From assembly GCF_036237315.1 (NCBI RefSeq), contig NZ_CP108356.1, positions 1,488,001 to 1,552,000 on the forward strand: 64,000 nt of DNA. The letters run 5' to 3'. The stretch is from Streptomyces sp. NBC_01351. Lineage in GTDB: Bacteria > Actinomycetota > Actinomycetes > Streptomycetales > Streptomycetaceae. Positions 1 through 8,691 of the stretch are shown here, piece after piece; within the stretch, counting starts at the first letter, position 1, and every line of letters starts with the position of its first letter. The notes under the pieces were generated by a model. That model was given only the letters and a program-made list of their open reading frames with translations. It did not search any database and was not told the origin of the DNA. The translations under genes and the position numbers were made by a program.

Positions 1-1009
1 GGGCCAGCCCCGCCTGGATCTCCGCGTACCCGCCCGTGCCGGGCTCGGTCAGCCACTCCTGCCAGCGCCGCCCGCCCCGGCCCGCGCCCCACACGAAGAG
101 CTTGCGGCCGCGCAGCCGCCCGGTGGAGGTCTGCGCCAGCCCGTACCCCTCGGCGTCCAGTGAGGCGATCCAGGGCCGGGCCCCGTCCTCGACCTCGTAG
201 AAGAAGTCGGCCGGGTACTCGCTGCGCAGCGGGTACGTGCGGTCCGCGCCCTCCCACTCCGGTACGGGGATCCGCCGCAGCGAGCGCTCGTATCCGAAGT
301 GCCAGGCCTCGTCGGCGGGGGCGAGGACCCGGGTGCCAGGGTCCTCGGGGACGGCGATGTTGGACCACCAGTAGACGGGCGCCGGCCGCTCGTGCGGATT
401 GCGCACGCGGACGCCCACGTACAGGTACTCCGAGTTCTCGGGCAGCCACAGGTCCACCTGGAACGGCAGGTCGCGCAGCCGTTCCCACTCCCACAGCCTG
501 ACCATCACTCCCCCGTCGGGGGCGGGTACGAGCGCGGCGTGCAGCGGCTCGCAGGAGAGGGTGGTGTGGCCGGTGGCGCCGATGTTCCACTCGATGCCAC
601 CGGAGAACCAGGCTCCGTTCAGGGCGAAGTTCGCGGGCTGGAACACCGGGTTGTGGTACAGGAGTTCCCGGCCGGTCGGCAGGTGCACGAGCGAGTGGAT
701 CCGCCCGCCGAGCCCCGGGAGCACGGTGACCCGCAGGTGTTCGTTCTCGATGACGACCGACTCGAACTCCGCCTCCTGCCGCTCCCGTTGGTACCCGTCC
801 CGGATCCGGACGGGCAGCAGCGAGCGCAGCGGCTCGTACCCGAGCTGCCGCGCCATGTCGCGCGGCATCCCCTCCCGCGAGCGCCCGTCGAGACCCGCCT
901 TCTCGAAAACGTGCACCTCGTCGGCGGTGCGCAGGGCGGGCAGCGGGTTGTCGGGTCCCAACGGGGCTGCGGGAAGGGTCAGTACGGCGCGTCGGACGGT
1001 GGTGGCCAT
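1..1009 (-). CDS. DUF5107 domain protein, partial (runs off left edge)
   Basis: The gene starts at ATG 1009 (MATTVRRAVLTLPAAPLG) and stays open to the window edge, so the C-terminus is missing. The visible part has an aldose-epimerase-like beta-sandwich pattern: VVIENEHLRVTVLPGLGGRI, then FSGGIEWNIG, and an EYLYVGVRVRNPHERPAPVYWWSN stretch in shorter blocks. This is the pattern of DUF5107 proteins, which in actinobacteria usually continue into TPR repeats and are probably carbohydrate-related. The TPR part would lie outside the window. It sits 91 bases downstream of the arginase-family gene on the same strand. The biochemical role is unknown; the family call is inferred from motif memory only. 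Confidence 0.75.
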   Translation of the reverse strand, partial: MATTVRRAVLTLPAAPLGPDNPLPALRTADEVHVFEKAGLDGRSREGMPRDMARQLGYEPLRSLLPVRIRDGYQRERQEAEFESVVIENEHLRVTVLPGLGGRIHSLVHLPTGRELLYHNPVFQPANFALNGAWFSGGIEWNIGATGHTTLSCEPLHAALVPAPDGGVMVRLWEWERLRDLPFQVDLWLPENSEYLYVGVRVRNPHERPAPVYWWSNIAVPEDPGTRVLAPADEAWHFGYERSLRRIPVPEWEGADRTYPLRSEYPADFFYEVEDGARPWIASLDAEGYGLAQTSTGRLRGRKLFVWGAGRGGRRWQEWLTEPGTGGYAEIQAGLA

Positions 1010-1100
1010 GAGGGAAATGGAACACGCCACGGAGGCCGATGCACAGTGGTTCCGCGCATCACCACCGGTCAGGATTACGCAAAGGCTCCCCGCAGGTGGC

Positions 1101-2000
1101 CTACGCGAAGGCGCCCGCCACCAGATCGGCCAGCAGCGCGCCCGCACGCCCGTCCGGATCCAGATCCGGGTCGTAGACGGTGACGTTCATCCCCACGCAG
1201 CGCGGCGAGCGCACCAACACCCCGAGCAGCTCGGAGAGTTCGTCCGGAATCAGGCCGCCGGGATCGGGGCTGTCCACGGCCGGCATGACGCCCGGGTCCA
1301 GTACGTCGGCGTCCAGATGCACCCAGAAGCCGTCGGTGACCGGCGGGTGCAGTCCCTCCAGGGCCATCCGCGCCACCGGCCCGGCGCCCCGCTCGCGGAT
1401 CGCCCCGACGGTGACCGCGTGAATCCCGGCCGCCCGCAGCTCGGTGAGGTCCGGGTCCCCGTCCCGCAGCCCGAAGAGCCGTACGTCCTCGTCCCGCAGG
1501 TACGGGGACCGCCCTTCCAGGTCGGCGAGATCGGCCTGGCCGCGCCCGGTGGAGAGGGCGAGCTCCTCGCCGGCGGCCGCGCCCACGGGCCCGTTCACGG
1601 CCTCGTTGCCCGGGTGGCGGAAGTCGGCGGAGCCGTCGATCGCCGCCAGTCCGTACCGCCCGAGCCTGCGCATCGCGAGGGCGGCGCCCAGCTGGATCGA
1701 GCAGTCTCCGCCGAGTACGACGGGGAACTCCCCCTCGCTCAGGTGCCGTTCGATGCGGTCGGCGAGGGTGAGGGTGTACGCGGCCAGGGCCTCGGCGTGG
1801 AACACGCCGTCGCCCTCCGCCCAGTCGCCGCGGTCGTAGCGCGGCGGGACCACCACCCCGCCCTCGCGCGCGCCGAGCCGGGCGAGGAGGCCCTGTTCGC
1901 GCAGGGCTCCGGCGAGCTTGTAGACGCCGGGCACGGTACCGGGCGCGGGCGGGCGCAGGCCGAGGTTGGACGGGGCATCGAGGAGCACGAGGGTTCGCAT
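1101..2000 (-). CDS. Arginase/agmatinase-family protein with substituted metal ligands
   Basis: A 299-residue ureohydrolase-fold protein. Family members hydrolyse arginine, agmatine or other guanidino compounds at a two-metal (Mn) site. The family landmarks are visible: VVLGGDCSI (residues 95-102), IDGSADF (121-127) and HLDADVLDP (228-236). The GGDHS histidine is Cys100, which I recall in a bacterial subgroup. The DAHAD/DGHAD histidine is Ser124 (codon TCC), which would remove a second bridging ligand, while D122, D126, D230 and D232 remain. The gene follows the GNAT gene after 4 bases, so the two are probably cotranscribed. Activity is doubtful; it may be a divergent hydrolase or a pseudoenzyme. 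Fold confidence is high, substrate unknown. Confidence 0.85.
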   Translation of the reverse strand: MRTLVLLDAPSNLGLRPPAPGTVPGVYKLAGALREQGLLARLGAREGGVVVPPRYDRGDWAEGDGVFHAEALAAYTLTLADRIERHLSEGEFPVVLGGDCSIQLGAALAMRRLGRYGLAAIDGSADFRHPGNEAVNGPVGAAAGEELALSTGRGQADLADLEGRSPYLRDEDVRLFGLRDGDPDLTELRAAGIHAVTVGAIRERGAGPVARMALEGLHPPVTDGFWVHLDADVLDPGVMPAVDSPDPGGLIPDELSELLGVLVRSPRCVGMNVTVYDPDLDPDGRAGALLADLVAGAFA

Positions 2001-2004
2001 GCCC

Positions 2005-2583
2005 TCATCCTGTGCGATGCGCCCCCTCGGGGCTCCGCATTTCGGCCGTGACGGCCCAGCGCTCGTGGTCGCGCCAGGCGCCGTTCACGTACAGGAAGTC
2101 CGGGGAGAGTCCCTCCAGTCGGAAGCCCGCGCCGCGGACGAGGGCGATCGAGGCGGTGTTGCCCGGCTGGACGTTGGCCTCCAGCCGGTGCAGCCCGAGC
2201 CCCTGCTCGGACTCCGGGGCGAAGGCGTGCGCGAGGACCAGCCCGAGGGCCTCCCGCATGAGCCCGCGCCCGGCGGCGTGGGCGAAGGCGCCGTAGCCGA
2301 GGGCCCCGCACCGGAAGGCCCCGCGGACGATGTTGTTGACGTTGACGAAGCCCGCTACGGCCCCGGTCTCCCGCTCGCACACGAGGAACCCGGCGCGGCC
2401 CTCGCCCTCGATCAGCCGGGCCGCGTAGGGCTCGTACTCCTCGATGGTGGCGGGCGGGAACAGCCACGGGTGGTGGAGCTCCCGGCTCTCGTGCGCCCGC
2501 GCGGTGAACTCGGGCCCGTCGGCGAGCCGGAAGGGCCGAAGGCCCACGTGGGCGCCTTCGCGGAGGTAGGGGGAAAAGATCAC
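2005..2583 (-). CDS. GNAT N-acetyltransferase (RimJ/RimL-like)
   Basis: A 192-residue GNAT protein. It opens with VGLRPFRLADGPEFTARAHE, typical of the RimJ/RimL group. The acetyl-CoA binding region is GYGAFAHAAGRGLMREALGL (about residues 96-115), followed by LHRLEANVQPGNTASIALVR, the classic HRIEA..N..S motif. RimJ/L relatives acetylate protein N-termini, but many homologues acetylate antibiotics or other small molecules, so the substrate is not assigned. It is the first gene of a short leftward unit with the arginase-family gene, and is divergent from the gene starting near 2597-2618. Confidence 0.88.
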   Translation of the reverse strand: MIFSPYLREGAHVGLRPFRLADGPEFTARAHESRELHHPWLFPPATIEEYEPYAARLIEGEGRAGFLVCERETGAVAGFVNVNNIVRGAFRCGALGYGAFAHAAGRGLMREALGLVLAHAFAPESEQGLGLHRLEANVQPGNTASIALVRGAGFRLEGLSPDFLYVNGAWRDHERWAVTAEMRSPEGAHRTG

Positions 2584-2596
2584 GGGCCCAGGCTAC

Positions 2597-3373
2597 TTGT
2601 ATGGCACCATCACCGGCGTGACCACGGATGATCTCGATACGACGCTCCGCTCGGCGGCCCTGAACAACGCCGGATTCTGCGATGCGGTCTGCAGGGCGCA
2701 CGGCCTGCCCGCCGACTTCGACGGCGAGTACTACTGGCTCAGCACCAGCCGGACCCCTCCGCTGTACCCCGACGCAGTGACCCTGAGCCCGGAGACCGAA
2801 GCCCCGAGCCTGCTGCAGTGGATGGACACGGACAGCCCGGGCTGCTCGGTGAAGGACAGCTTCGCCAATCTCGACCTGGAGGGGGACGGCTTCGAGGTCC
2901 TCTTCGACGCGCAGTGGATCCACCGCCCGGCCGGGGCCCCGGCCGACGGAGCCTCCGGGCTGGAGTGGAGCGCGGTCGCCGACGACGGCGAGCTGGAGGT
3001 TTGGGAGGCCGCTTGGGACGGCGAGGAGAGCACCGGACTCTTCCGTCCGGAACTGCTCGGCGAGGGCATGGACATCGTCTTCCTGGCGGCCCGCCGGGAC
3101 GGCCGGATCGTCGCCGGAGCGGTCCTCAACCGGGCCGGGGGCGTCGTCGGCGTGTCCAACCTGTTCGCCCACGACGAGGCCGACACCGACGCCGCCTGGA
3201 CCGGCGCCCTCACCGCGGCCGCCGCCCGCTGGCCGGAGCTCGACGTGGTCGGCTACGAGTCCGGCGACGACCTGGACGCCGCCCTGCGGCACGGCTTCAC
3301 CGCGATCGGCCCGCTGCGGGTCTGGCTGCGCACCAGCGACAAGACCCGCTACTTGCGCCGCCGCGAGAAGTAG
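2597..3373 (+). CDS. Hypothetical protein, GNAT-like C-terminal half
   Basis: Encodes up to 258 residues. The longest frame opens at TTG 2597, but GTG 2618 (MTTDDLDTTLRSAALNNAGF) is the more natural start because it leaves room for a promoter from the divergent GNAT gene at 2583. The C-terminal half (FLAARRDGRIVAGAVLNRAGGVVGVSNLF in shorter blocks, ending DVVGYESGDDLDAALRHGF) resembles the beta4-alpha5 part of an acetyltransferase fold with a degenerate acetyl-CoA loop. I do not recognise a characterised family. Its 3' end overlaps the oppositely oriented LapA-type gene by 25 bases. Confidence 0.7.
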   Translation: MYGTITGVTTDDLDTTLRSAALNNAGFCDAVCRAHGLPADFDGEYYWLSTSRTPPLYPDAVTLSPETEAPSLLQWMDTDSPGCSVKDSFANLDLEGDGFEVLFDAQWIHRPAGAPADGASGLEWSAVADDGELEVWEAAWDGEESTGLFRPELLGEGMDIVFLAARRDGRIVAGAVLNRAGGVVGVSNLFAHDEADTDAAWTGALTAAAARWPELDVVGYESGDDLDAALRHGFTAIGPLRVWLRTSDKTRYLRRREK

Positions 3374-3581
3374 ACCCCGCACAGCCCGCCCAGCACCGCG
3401 GCGATCAGCAGCGCGGCGTACAGGCCCCTCGTCACCTGCGGGATCAGCAGCCTGATCTTGGTCGACGCGGTGTTCTCGAAGATGAACACCAGGGTGAGCG
3501 CCGCGAGCACCATGATGCCGGTGCGGCCGGGGGTGAGCCGCCCCGGCTCTTGGAGCCGCCCTTGGAGGTGCGCGAGGTCAT
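3349..3581 (-). CDS. LapA/DUF1049-type small membrane protein, probable 1-base frameshift
   Basis: The frame ending at 3349 encodes two hydrophobic segments around FIFENTASTKIRLLIPQV and ends SRRRK, the hallmark of LapA (DUF1049) small membrane proteins. Its only ATG is internal, at 3513, giving 54 residues. The basic N-terminal tail expected for streptomycete homologues (MTSRTSKGGSKSR) starts at ATG 3581 but lies in another frame. The two join cleanly if one G is added in the G run near 3536-3540. This is either a sequencing error or a real frameshift. A protein from ATG 3513 would keep both membrane segments. It lies downstream of the S9 peptidase gene on the same strand. Confidence 0.6.
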
Positions 3582-3614
3582 GGCCCCATGATCCGGCCGG
3601 GGCGGGCCCGGGGC

Positions 3615-5603
3615 TCAGTCGTGCAGGGCCAGACGGGGAATGTCCGCGCGGTCGATTCCGAACACCTGCGCGTACAGCGACAGCTCCGCCTCCAGCGCCC
3701 GGACCATCGTCTCGGCCCGCCGGAAGCCGTGGCCCTCGCCCGCGAAGGCCACGTAGGCGTGCGGTACCGACCGGCCGCGCATCGCGGTGAGCAGCCGCTC
3801 GGCCTGGGCGGGCGGGCAGACCGGGTCGTCGAGCCCCTGGAGCAGGACGAACGGGGCGGTGATCCGGTCCGCGCGGGCCACCGGCGAGCGGTCCCGGCAC
3901 AGCACGGCGAGGGTCTGGGGCGGCCCGGCCAGGCCGTCGATGTAGCGGGACTCCAGGTCGTGGGTCTCCTCGGCGAAGCCGATCAGGTCCAGTACGGGGT
4001 AGATGATCGCGGCGCAGGCGTAGAGGTCGGTGGCGGCCAGCGAGGCGGCCGCCGTCCAGCCGCCCGCGCTGGCGCCGCGGATGGCGAGCCGCTCCGGGTC
4101 GGCGGTGCCCTCGGCGGCCAGCGCCCTGGCCACGGCCGCGCAGTCCTCCACGTCGACCACGCCCCACTGCTCGCGCAGCCGCTCGCGGTAGGCGCGGCCG
4201 TAGCCGGTGGAGCCGCCGTAGTTCACCTCGACGACGCCGATGCCGCGCGAGGTGAAGTAGGCGATGTGCAGGTCCAGTACGGGCGGTACGTGGTCGGTGG
4301 GTCCGCCGTGCGCCCACACGACGTACGGGGGCAGTTCGTCGGCGGCGGCCCGTACGGCCGGGTGGTGCGGCGGGTAGACGTGCGCGTGGATCTCCCGGTT
4401 GTCGGGGCCGAGGAAGGTGCGGCTCTGCGGCTCCGGGTAGTAGGCCGGGTCCACCGGGTCCGTCGCCCGGGCCCCCACCACCCGGGCGTGCCCGGTGGCG
4501 GTGTCCAGCTCCACGACCTCGTACGCGCTGCGCGGGCTGGCGGCGACCCCGTAGACCCGGGTGCCGCTCACGGCGAGGGTGGGCTGCCAGGCCGTCCACG
4601 GTCCGGCCGCGTCCACGAGGTCCCCGCTGTCCGGGTCCAGGACGCCGAGCACGGAGGAGCCCTGGCCGTGCAGCACGGCGACGAGCCCGTCGGGCAGTGC
4701 GGCGGTCCAGCGCAGCCCGGGCTTCCACAGTGGGCCGCCGAACTCCTCTTCGCGGGGGCACAGGTTGACCGCCCCGCCGCTCTCGGGGTCCACGCGGTAC
4801 GGGTTCCACCAGCCGCCGCGGTCGCTCACCGCGAGGAGGGTTCCACCGACCGTCCACTCGACCTGCGCGACGGCCTCCTCGGGGCCGCCAAGCACGGTCC
4901 GGACCCGTACGAGGGCGTCCCCCTCGATCCCGGCCAGCTTCAGCTCGGTGCCGTCCCAGGGCATCCGGGGGTGGTCCCAGGCCAGCCAGGCCGCCTGGAG
5001 GCCGTCCGGGGAGATCCGGGGCCCGGTGCTGAACCGGTGCCGGTCGTCCGTCAACTCCCGCACTGCGGACCTGTCTTCGGCGGCCGATCCGTCGAGCGGT
5101 ACGGCGGCCAGGACGCGGCGCACATCGGTGGGGGCGGGCCCGGTGAACTCCTCCAGCACGCACCAGACCTCACCTCCGCGCAGCACGGGGTCGGCCCAGC
5201 GCAGTCCGCCGCCCACGGTGGACACGGGGGTGAGGGGGCGCGGTCCGGGGCCACCGGGCGCGTCGGGTTCGTACGCGTAGAGCCGCTGGTCGGCGAAGTG
5301 GGCGAAGACCAACAGGGGGCCGCCCGACTCCCGTTCGGCCCCTGCCCAGGGCAGGCCGCCGTACTCGGTGACCCTGCTGCGCACGTTCCACGGGGCGGGC
5401 AGCTCCGTGATCTCGGGGCCCTCGTCGGCGATGCGGCGGCGCACGAGGGTCCGGCGGCCGGCCTCCCGGGGCCGGGGCTCGGTCCACCACACCTCGGGAC
5501 CGACCGCGCCGAGGTACTCGGGCCGCCCGTCGAGGGAGGCGGCGAGTGCGGCGTCGATGGGTGAGGGCCAGCTCCCGTAGGGCCGGGTCGGCACCGCCAT
5601 CAC
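3615..5603 (-). CDS. S9 family prolyl oligopeptidase / acylaminoacyl-peptidase
   Basis: A 662-residue cytoplasmic serine peptidase (661 from ATG 5600; GTG 5603 immediately precedes it). The N-terminal two thirds is a beta-propeller-like domain with repeated WxxDG and PDSGD-type strands. The C-terminal alpha/beta-hydrolase domain has the oxyanion segment VVWAHGGPTDH, nucleophile Ser512 in GASAGGW, an acid in LLQGLDDPVCP (about Asp593) and His625 in GEGHGF. S9C enzymes cleave short peptides. It is the third gene of a leftward peptidase run, only 10 bases after the M20 gene, which suggests a shared role in peptide turnover. No signal peptide is visible. Confidence 0.92.
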   Translation of the reverse strand: MMAVPTRPYGSWPSPIDAALAASLDGRPEYLGAVGPEVWWTEPRPREAGRRTLVRRRIADEGPEITELPAPWNVRSRVTEYGGLPWAGAERESGGPLLVFAHFADQRLYAYEPDAPGGPGPRPLTPVSTVGGGLRWADPVLRGGEVWCVLEEFTGPAPTDVRRVLAAVPLDGSAAEDRSAVRELTDDRHRFSTGPRISPDGLQAAWLAWDHPRMPWDGTELKLAGIEGDALVRVRTVLGGPEEAVAQVEWTVGGTLLAVSDRGGWWNPYRVDPESGGAVNLCPREEEFGGPLWKPGLRWTAALPDGLVAVLHGQGSSVLGVLDPDSGDLVDAAGPWTAWQPTLAVSGTRVYGVAASPRSAYEVVELDTATGHARVVGARATDPVDPAYYPEPQSRTFLGPDNREIHAHVYPPHHPAVRAAADELPPYVVWAHGGPTDHVPPVLDLHIAYFTSRGIGVVEVNYGGSTGYGRAYRERLREQWGVVDVEDCAAVARALAAEGTADPERLAIRGASAGGWTAAASLAATDLYACAAIIYPVLDLIGFAEETHDLESRYIDGLAGPPQTLAVLCRDRSPVARADRITAPFVLLQGLDDPVCPPAQAERLLTAMRGRSVPHAYVAFAGEGHGFRRAETMVRALEAELSLYAQVFGIDRADIPRLALHD

Positions 5604-5613
5604 CGGGCCCTGC

Positions 5614-6984
5614 TCACAGGGTCCGCAGCGCGTGGTCGAGGACGCGGACGCCGAAGTGCAGGGCGTCGACGGGGACCCGCTCGTCCACGCCGTGGAAGAG
5701 GGCCCAGTAGTCGAAGCCGGGCGGCAGTTTCAGGGGGGAGAAGCCGTAGCCGGTGATGCCGAGGCGGGAGAACTGCTTGGCGTCGGTGCCGCCCGCCATG
5801 CAGAAGGGCACCACGTGCCCGTCCGGGTCGAAGCGCTCGACGGACTCGCGCAGGATCGCGTAGGTCCGTCCGTCCACGGGAGCCTGGAGGGCCGCCTCCC
5901 GGTGGTGGAACTCCCACCGCACGTCGGGTCCGGTGAGCTCGTTCAGGGTGGCGATGAAATCGGCCTCGCCGCCGGGCACCATCCGGCCGTCCACGTAGGC
6001 GGTGGCCTCGCCGGGGATCACGTTCAGCTTGTAACCGGCGCTGAGCATGGTCGGGTTGGCGCTGTTGCGGACCGTCGCGTCGACGAGGGCGGCAGCCGGG
6101 CCGAGCTTGCCGAGGACCTCGTCGAGGTCGAAGCCGGGCCCGCGCGGGTTCACCGACAGGCCCTGGAGGGCGGCGAGTTCGGTGATGCAGGCGGCGACGG
6201 TGTCGGTGAGCCGGACCGGCCACTCGTACGCGCCGATCCGCGCCACGGCGGCGGCGAGCCGGCTGACGGCGTTGGCCCGGTTGGGCTTGGATCCGTGGCC
6301 GGCGGTGCCGTGCGCGGTCAACTTCAGCCAGGCCGTGCCCCGTTCACCGGCGGCGATCGGGTAGATGGCCTGGCCGGGGCGGGGGTGCACGGTGAAGGCG
6401 CCGGATTCGCTGATGCCCTCCGTGCAGCCCTCGAAGAGGTGGGCGTGCTCGTCGGCGAGGAATCCAGCGCCGTCGACGGCGCTGTCCTCCTCGTCGGCGG
6501 TGTAGGCGATCACGATGTCCCGGCGCGGTTTCACTCCGGCGCGCGCCCAGGCCCGTACGACGGCCAGCACCATCGCGTCCGTGTTCTTCATGTCGACGGC
6601 GCCGCGCCCCCACACCACTCCGTCGCGGACCTCGCCGGAGAAGGGGTCCACGCTCCAGTCGGCGGCCTCGGCGGGGACCACGTCGAGGTGTCCGTGGACG
6701 AGGAGGGCCTCGGCGGAGGGGTCGGTGCCCTCGATCCGGGCGACGACGTTGGTGCGGCCCGGGGTCCGCTCCAGCAGCACCGGCTGCAGGCCGGCGGCGG
6801 CGAGCCGCTCGGCGACGTACTCGGCGGCGGGGCGCTCGCGGCAGTCACCGCCGCCCCGGTTGGTGGTGTCGATGCGGATGAGGCCGGAAGTGAACTCGAC
6901 GGCCTCGGAGAGGGCGGTGTCGTCGACGGCGCTGCCGAGGTCGGCGGTCACGTCCCCACTGTTGATTGTGCGCATGTCAGCCAT
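5614..6984 (-). CDS. M20/M25/M40 family metallopeptidase
   Basis: A 456-residue zinc peptidase/deacylase of the M20 family. Visible motifs in order are LLVHGHLDVVP (metal-binding His and Asp), WGRGAVDMKNTDAM (bridging Asp), IAYTADEEDSA (catalytic Glu-Glu), GTAGHGSKP in the dimerisation lid domain and VPFCMAGGTDAKQF near the C-terminus. Family members act as dipeptidases, carboxypeptidases or amino-acyl deacylases; the exact substrate is open. ATG 6984 has a strong GGAGGAG ribosome site and overlaps the end of the DppA-like gene by 8 bases, so translation is probably coupled. It is part of the DppA-M20-S9 run. Confidence 0.93.
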   Translation of the reverse strand: MADMRTINSGDVTADLGSAVDDTALSEAVEFTSGLIRIDTTNRGGGDCRERPAAEYVAERLAAAGLQPVLLERTPGRTNVVARIEGTDPSAEALLVHGHLDVVPAEAADWSVDPFSGEVRDGVVWGRGAVDMKNTDAMVLAVVRAWARAGVKPRRDIVIAYTADEEDSAVDGAGFLADEHAHLFEGCTEGISESGAFTVHPRPGQAIYPIAAGERGTAWLKLTAHGTAGHGSKPNRANAVSRLAAAVARIGAYEWPVRLTDTVAACITELAALQGLSVNPRGPGFDLDEVLGKLGPAAALVDATVRNSANPTMLSAGYKLNVIPGEATAYVDGRMVPGGEADFIATLNELTGPDVRWEFHHREAALQAPVDGRTYAILRESVERFDPDGHVVPFCMAGGTDAKQFSRLGITGYGFSPLKLPPGFDYWALFHGVDERVPVDALHFGVRVLDHALRTL

Positions 6985-7810
6985 ACTGCTCCTCCACCGC
7001 CGCCGAGACGACCGTCGTGACCGCCTTGAAGGTGCGGATCCCCTCGTACATCGTCTCGCTGGTGTACGCGACCCTGCGCTCCCCGGACCGCTCCGCGCCC
7101 GGTACCACCGTGGCGGCCATGGCCAGGTGCTCGGCGTCGAACTCCAGCTCCACCGTGTACGGCCCGCCCGGCGCGGGATCGCGGCGGCCGGCCAGGGCGG
7201 TGGCCTCCTTGGCGGCGGCCCGGATGTCGGCGGCCGTGCGGGCGGGGGTCCGGCAGACGGCGGCGTAGCGCGAGACGTGGTCCTTGACGGCGACGGTCAC
7301 CGCGTCCGGGGCATAGCCGGCGGCGTCCGCGCAGGTCAGGTCGTCCCCGGTGACGAGGATGACGGGGACTCCGTACTCGGCGACCACGTGCGCGTTGAGC
7401 AGCCCCTCGCTCGCACGGATCCCGTTGAGCCAGACCCCGGTGATGGAGTTGGCGAGGTAGGTGTGGGCGAGCACGCCCTCGGAGCCGGCGCCCGTGTGGT
7501 AGCCGACGAAGGCGATGCCGTCGATGTCGCCGTGCTGGACGCCCTCGACCATGGAGAGGGACTTGTGGCGGCCGGTGAGCATCTCGGCGCGGGCGTCGAG
7601 CCGCTCCAGGAGCAGGTTGCGCATGGTCCAGTGCGCCTCGTTGATGACGACCTGTTCGGCGCCACCGTCGTAGAAGCCGAGGACGGCGGCGTTCACGTCG
7701 GAGGTGAAAAGAACCCGGCAGCGCTCCCACTGCGGTGTACCGGGCAGCACGTCGGCGGGCCAGGTGACGCCGGTGGCGCCTTCCATGTCGGCGGAGATGA
7801 GGATCTTCAT
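6977..7810 (-). CDS. M55 family D-aminopeptidase (DppA-like)
   Basis: A 277-residue protein beginning MKILISADMEGATGV, the diagnostic N-terminus of DppA. In Bacillus subtilis DppA the zinc ligands are D8, E10, H60, H104 and a glutamate near 133; here D8, E10 (SADMEG), H60 (NEAHW) and H105 (GYHTGAG) are in place, with E135 as a candidate fifth. DppA forms a decameric ring that releases N-terminal D-amino acids from peptides such as peptidoglycan fragments. ATG 7810 is chosen because the upstream continuation of the frame has no family features. It is the first gene of the leftward peptidase operon. Confidence 0.92.
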   Translation of the reverse strand: MKILISADMEGATGVTWPADVLPGTPQWERCRVLFTSDVNAAVLGFYDGGAEQVVINEAHWTMRNLLLERLDARAEMLTGRHKSLSMVEGVQHGDIDGIAFVGYHTGAGSEGVLAHTYLANSITGVWLNGIRASEGLLNAHVVAEYGVPVILVTGDDLTCADAAGYAPDAVTVAVKDHVSRYAAVCRTPARTAADIRAAAKEATALAGRRDPAPGGPYTVELEFDAEHLAMAATVVPGAERSGERRVAYTSETMYEGIRTFKAVTTVVSAAVEEQYG

Positions 7811-8030
7811 CGGGCCCCCGGGCGGTCGGTGTCGCGCAGGGCCCCACCCTAGCCCTCGGGGCCCCTGGGAGCCCGGGGCCACGCCCGGGTTCCGGCGGCC
7901 CTCGGCCGGTGCTGGGGCGCGGCTGGATCCGGGCCGCGAAATCCACCCGATCCGGTGAGCCGCCGCGCCGCCCGCGCGGGCGCCCCGGCCGGGCCGGAAC
8001 CTCACCGACCGGGCCGGGCAACGGCCGTGC

Positions 8031-8474
8031 TCAGGCCTCGACTTCGGCGGCCAGGTTGGCCAGCAGGGTGTCGTAGATGCGGCCGAGGCCCTTGGGCGCG
8101 AAGGTGCGCTCGAAGAAGCCGCCGATCCCGCCGGCGCCGTTCCACACGGTGGAGACGACGGCCTTGGACTTGCCCTCACCGGCCGGGGTGACCAGCCAGG
8201 TGGTGACCATGGAGGAGTTGCGGTCCTTCTCCACCAGCTGACCGTCGGTGGGCTCGGTGACCTCCAGCAGGCAGTCCCGTACGCGCTTGCTGGTGGCCTG
8301 GAGCTTCCAGTGCACCAGGGTGCCCTCGCCGTCGCCGCCCTCGTGCACCTCGTACTCGCTGAAGTGCTCGGGCAGCAGCTTGCTCCGGGTCCCGGTGTAG
8401 TCCGCCAGCGCGTCGAACACGGTCTCCGCGTCGGCCGCGATGATCCGCTCCGTGGTGGCCTCGACCTGCGCCAT
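8031..8474 (-). CDS. SRPBCC (START/Bet v1-like) ligand-binding protein
   Basis: A 147-residue protein starting MAQVEATTERIIAADAETVF, the usual opening of polyketide-cyclase/dehydrase-type SRPBCC proteins, in which one beta-sheet wraps a long C-terminal helix to make a hydrophobic cavity. The closing helix is GIGGFFERTFAPKGLGRIYD. ATG 8474 has a good upstream GGAGGA. It stands alone, divergent from the radical SAM gene and 220 bases upstream of the DppA-like gene. There is no polyketide cluster here, so a cyclase role is not implied; lipid or small-molecule binding is the safe inference. Confidence 0.85.
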   Translation of the reverse strand: MAQVEATTERIIAADAETVFDALADYTGTRSKLLPEHFSEYEVHEGGDGEGTLVHWKLQATSKRVRDCLLEVTEPTDGQLVEKDRNSSMVTTWLVTPAGEGKSKAVVSTVWNGAGGIGGFFERTFAPKGLGRIYDTLLANLAAEVEA

Positions 8475-8643
8475 AGCTGTTCCTCCAGAGTTGTGACCGC
8501 TCGTCACGGCGAAGCCAACCATCTCCGGGGCGGGAGCCCAAATCCGGGTCGGACGTGACGGCGGACGCGGACGAGCAGGGTGCCTCCGGGGAGTTCCTCC
8601 GGGCGCCTCTCGCTGCCGAGGCACCCGATCCGCACGATCATGG

Positions 8644-8655
8644 GAACGTTTGTTC
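8644..8655. promoter_or_regulatory. SOS box (LexA operator), GAAC-N4-GTTC
   Basis: The bases GAACGTTTGTTC match the actinobacterial/Bacillus LexA consensus GAAC-N4-GTTC exactly. The box lies 36 bases before the start codon of the radical SAM gene at 8692, where a repressor would block transcription. SOS control of this gene would fit its resemblance to spore photoproduct lyase-like DNA-associated enzymes. Confidence 0.6.
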
Positions 8656-8691
8656 TATTCTCGGCTCGATCCAGTACCGAGGGAGGCGCCC

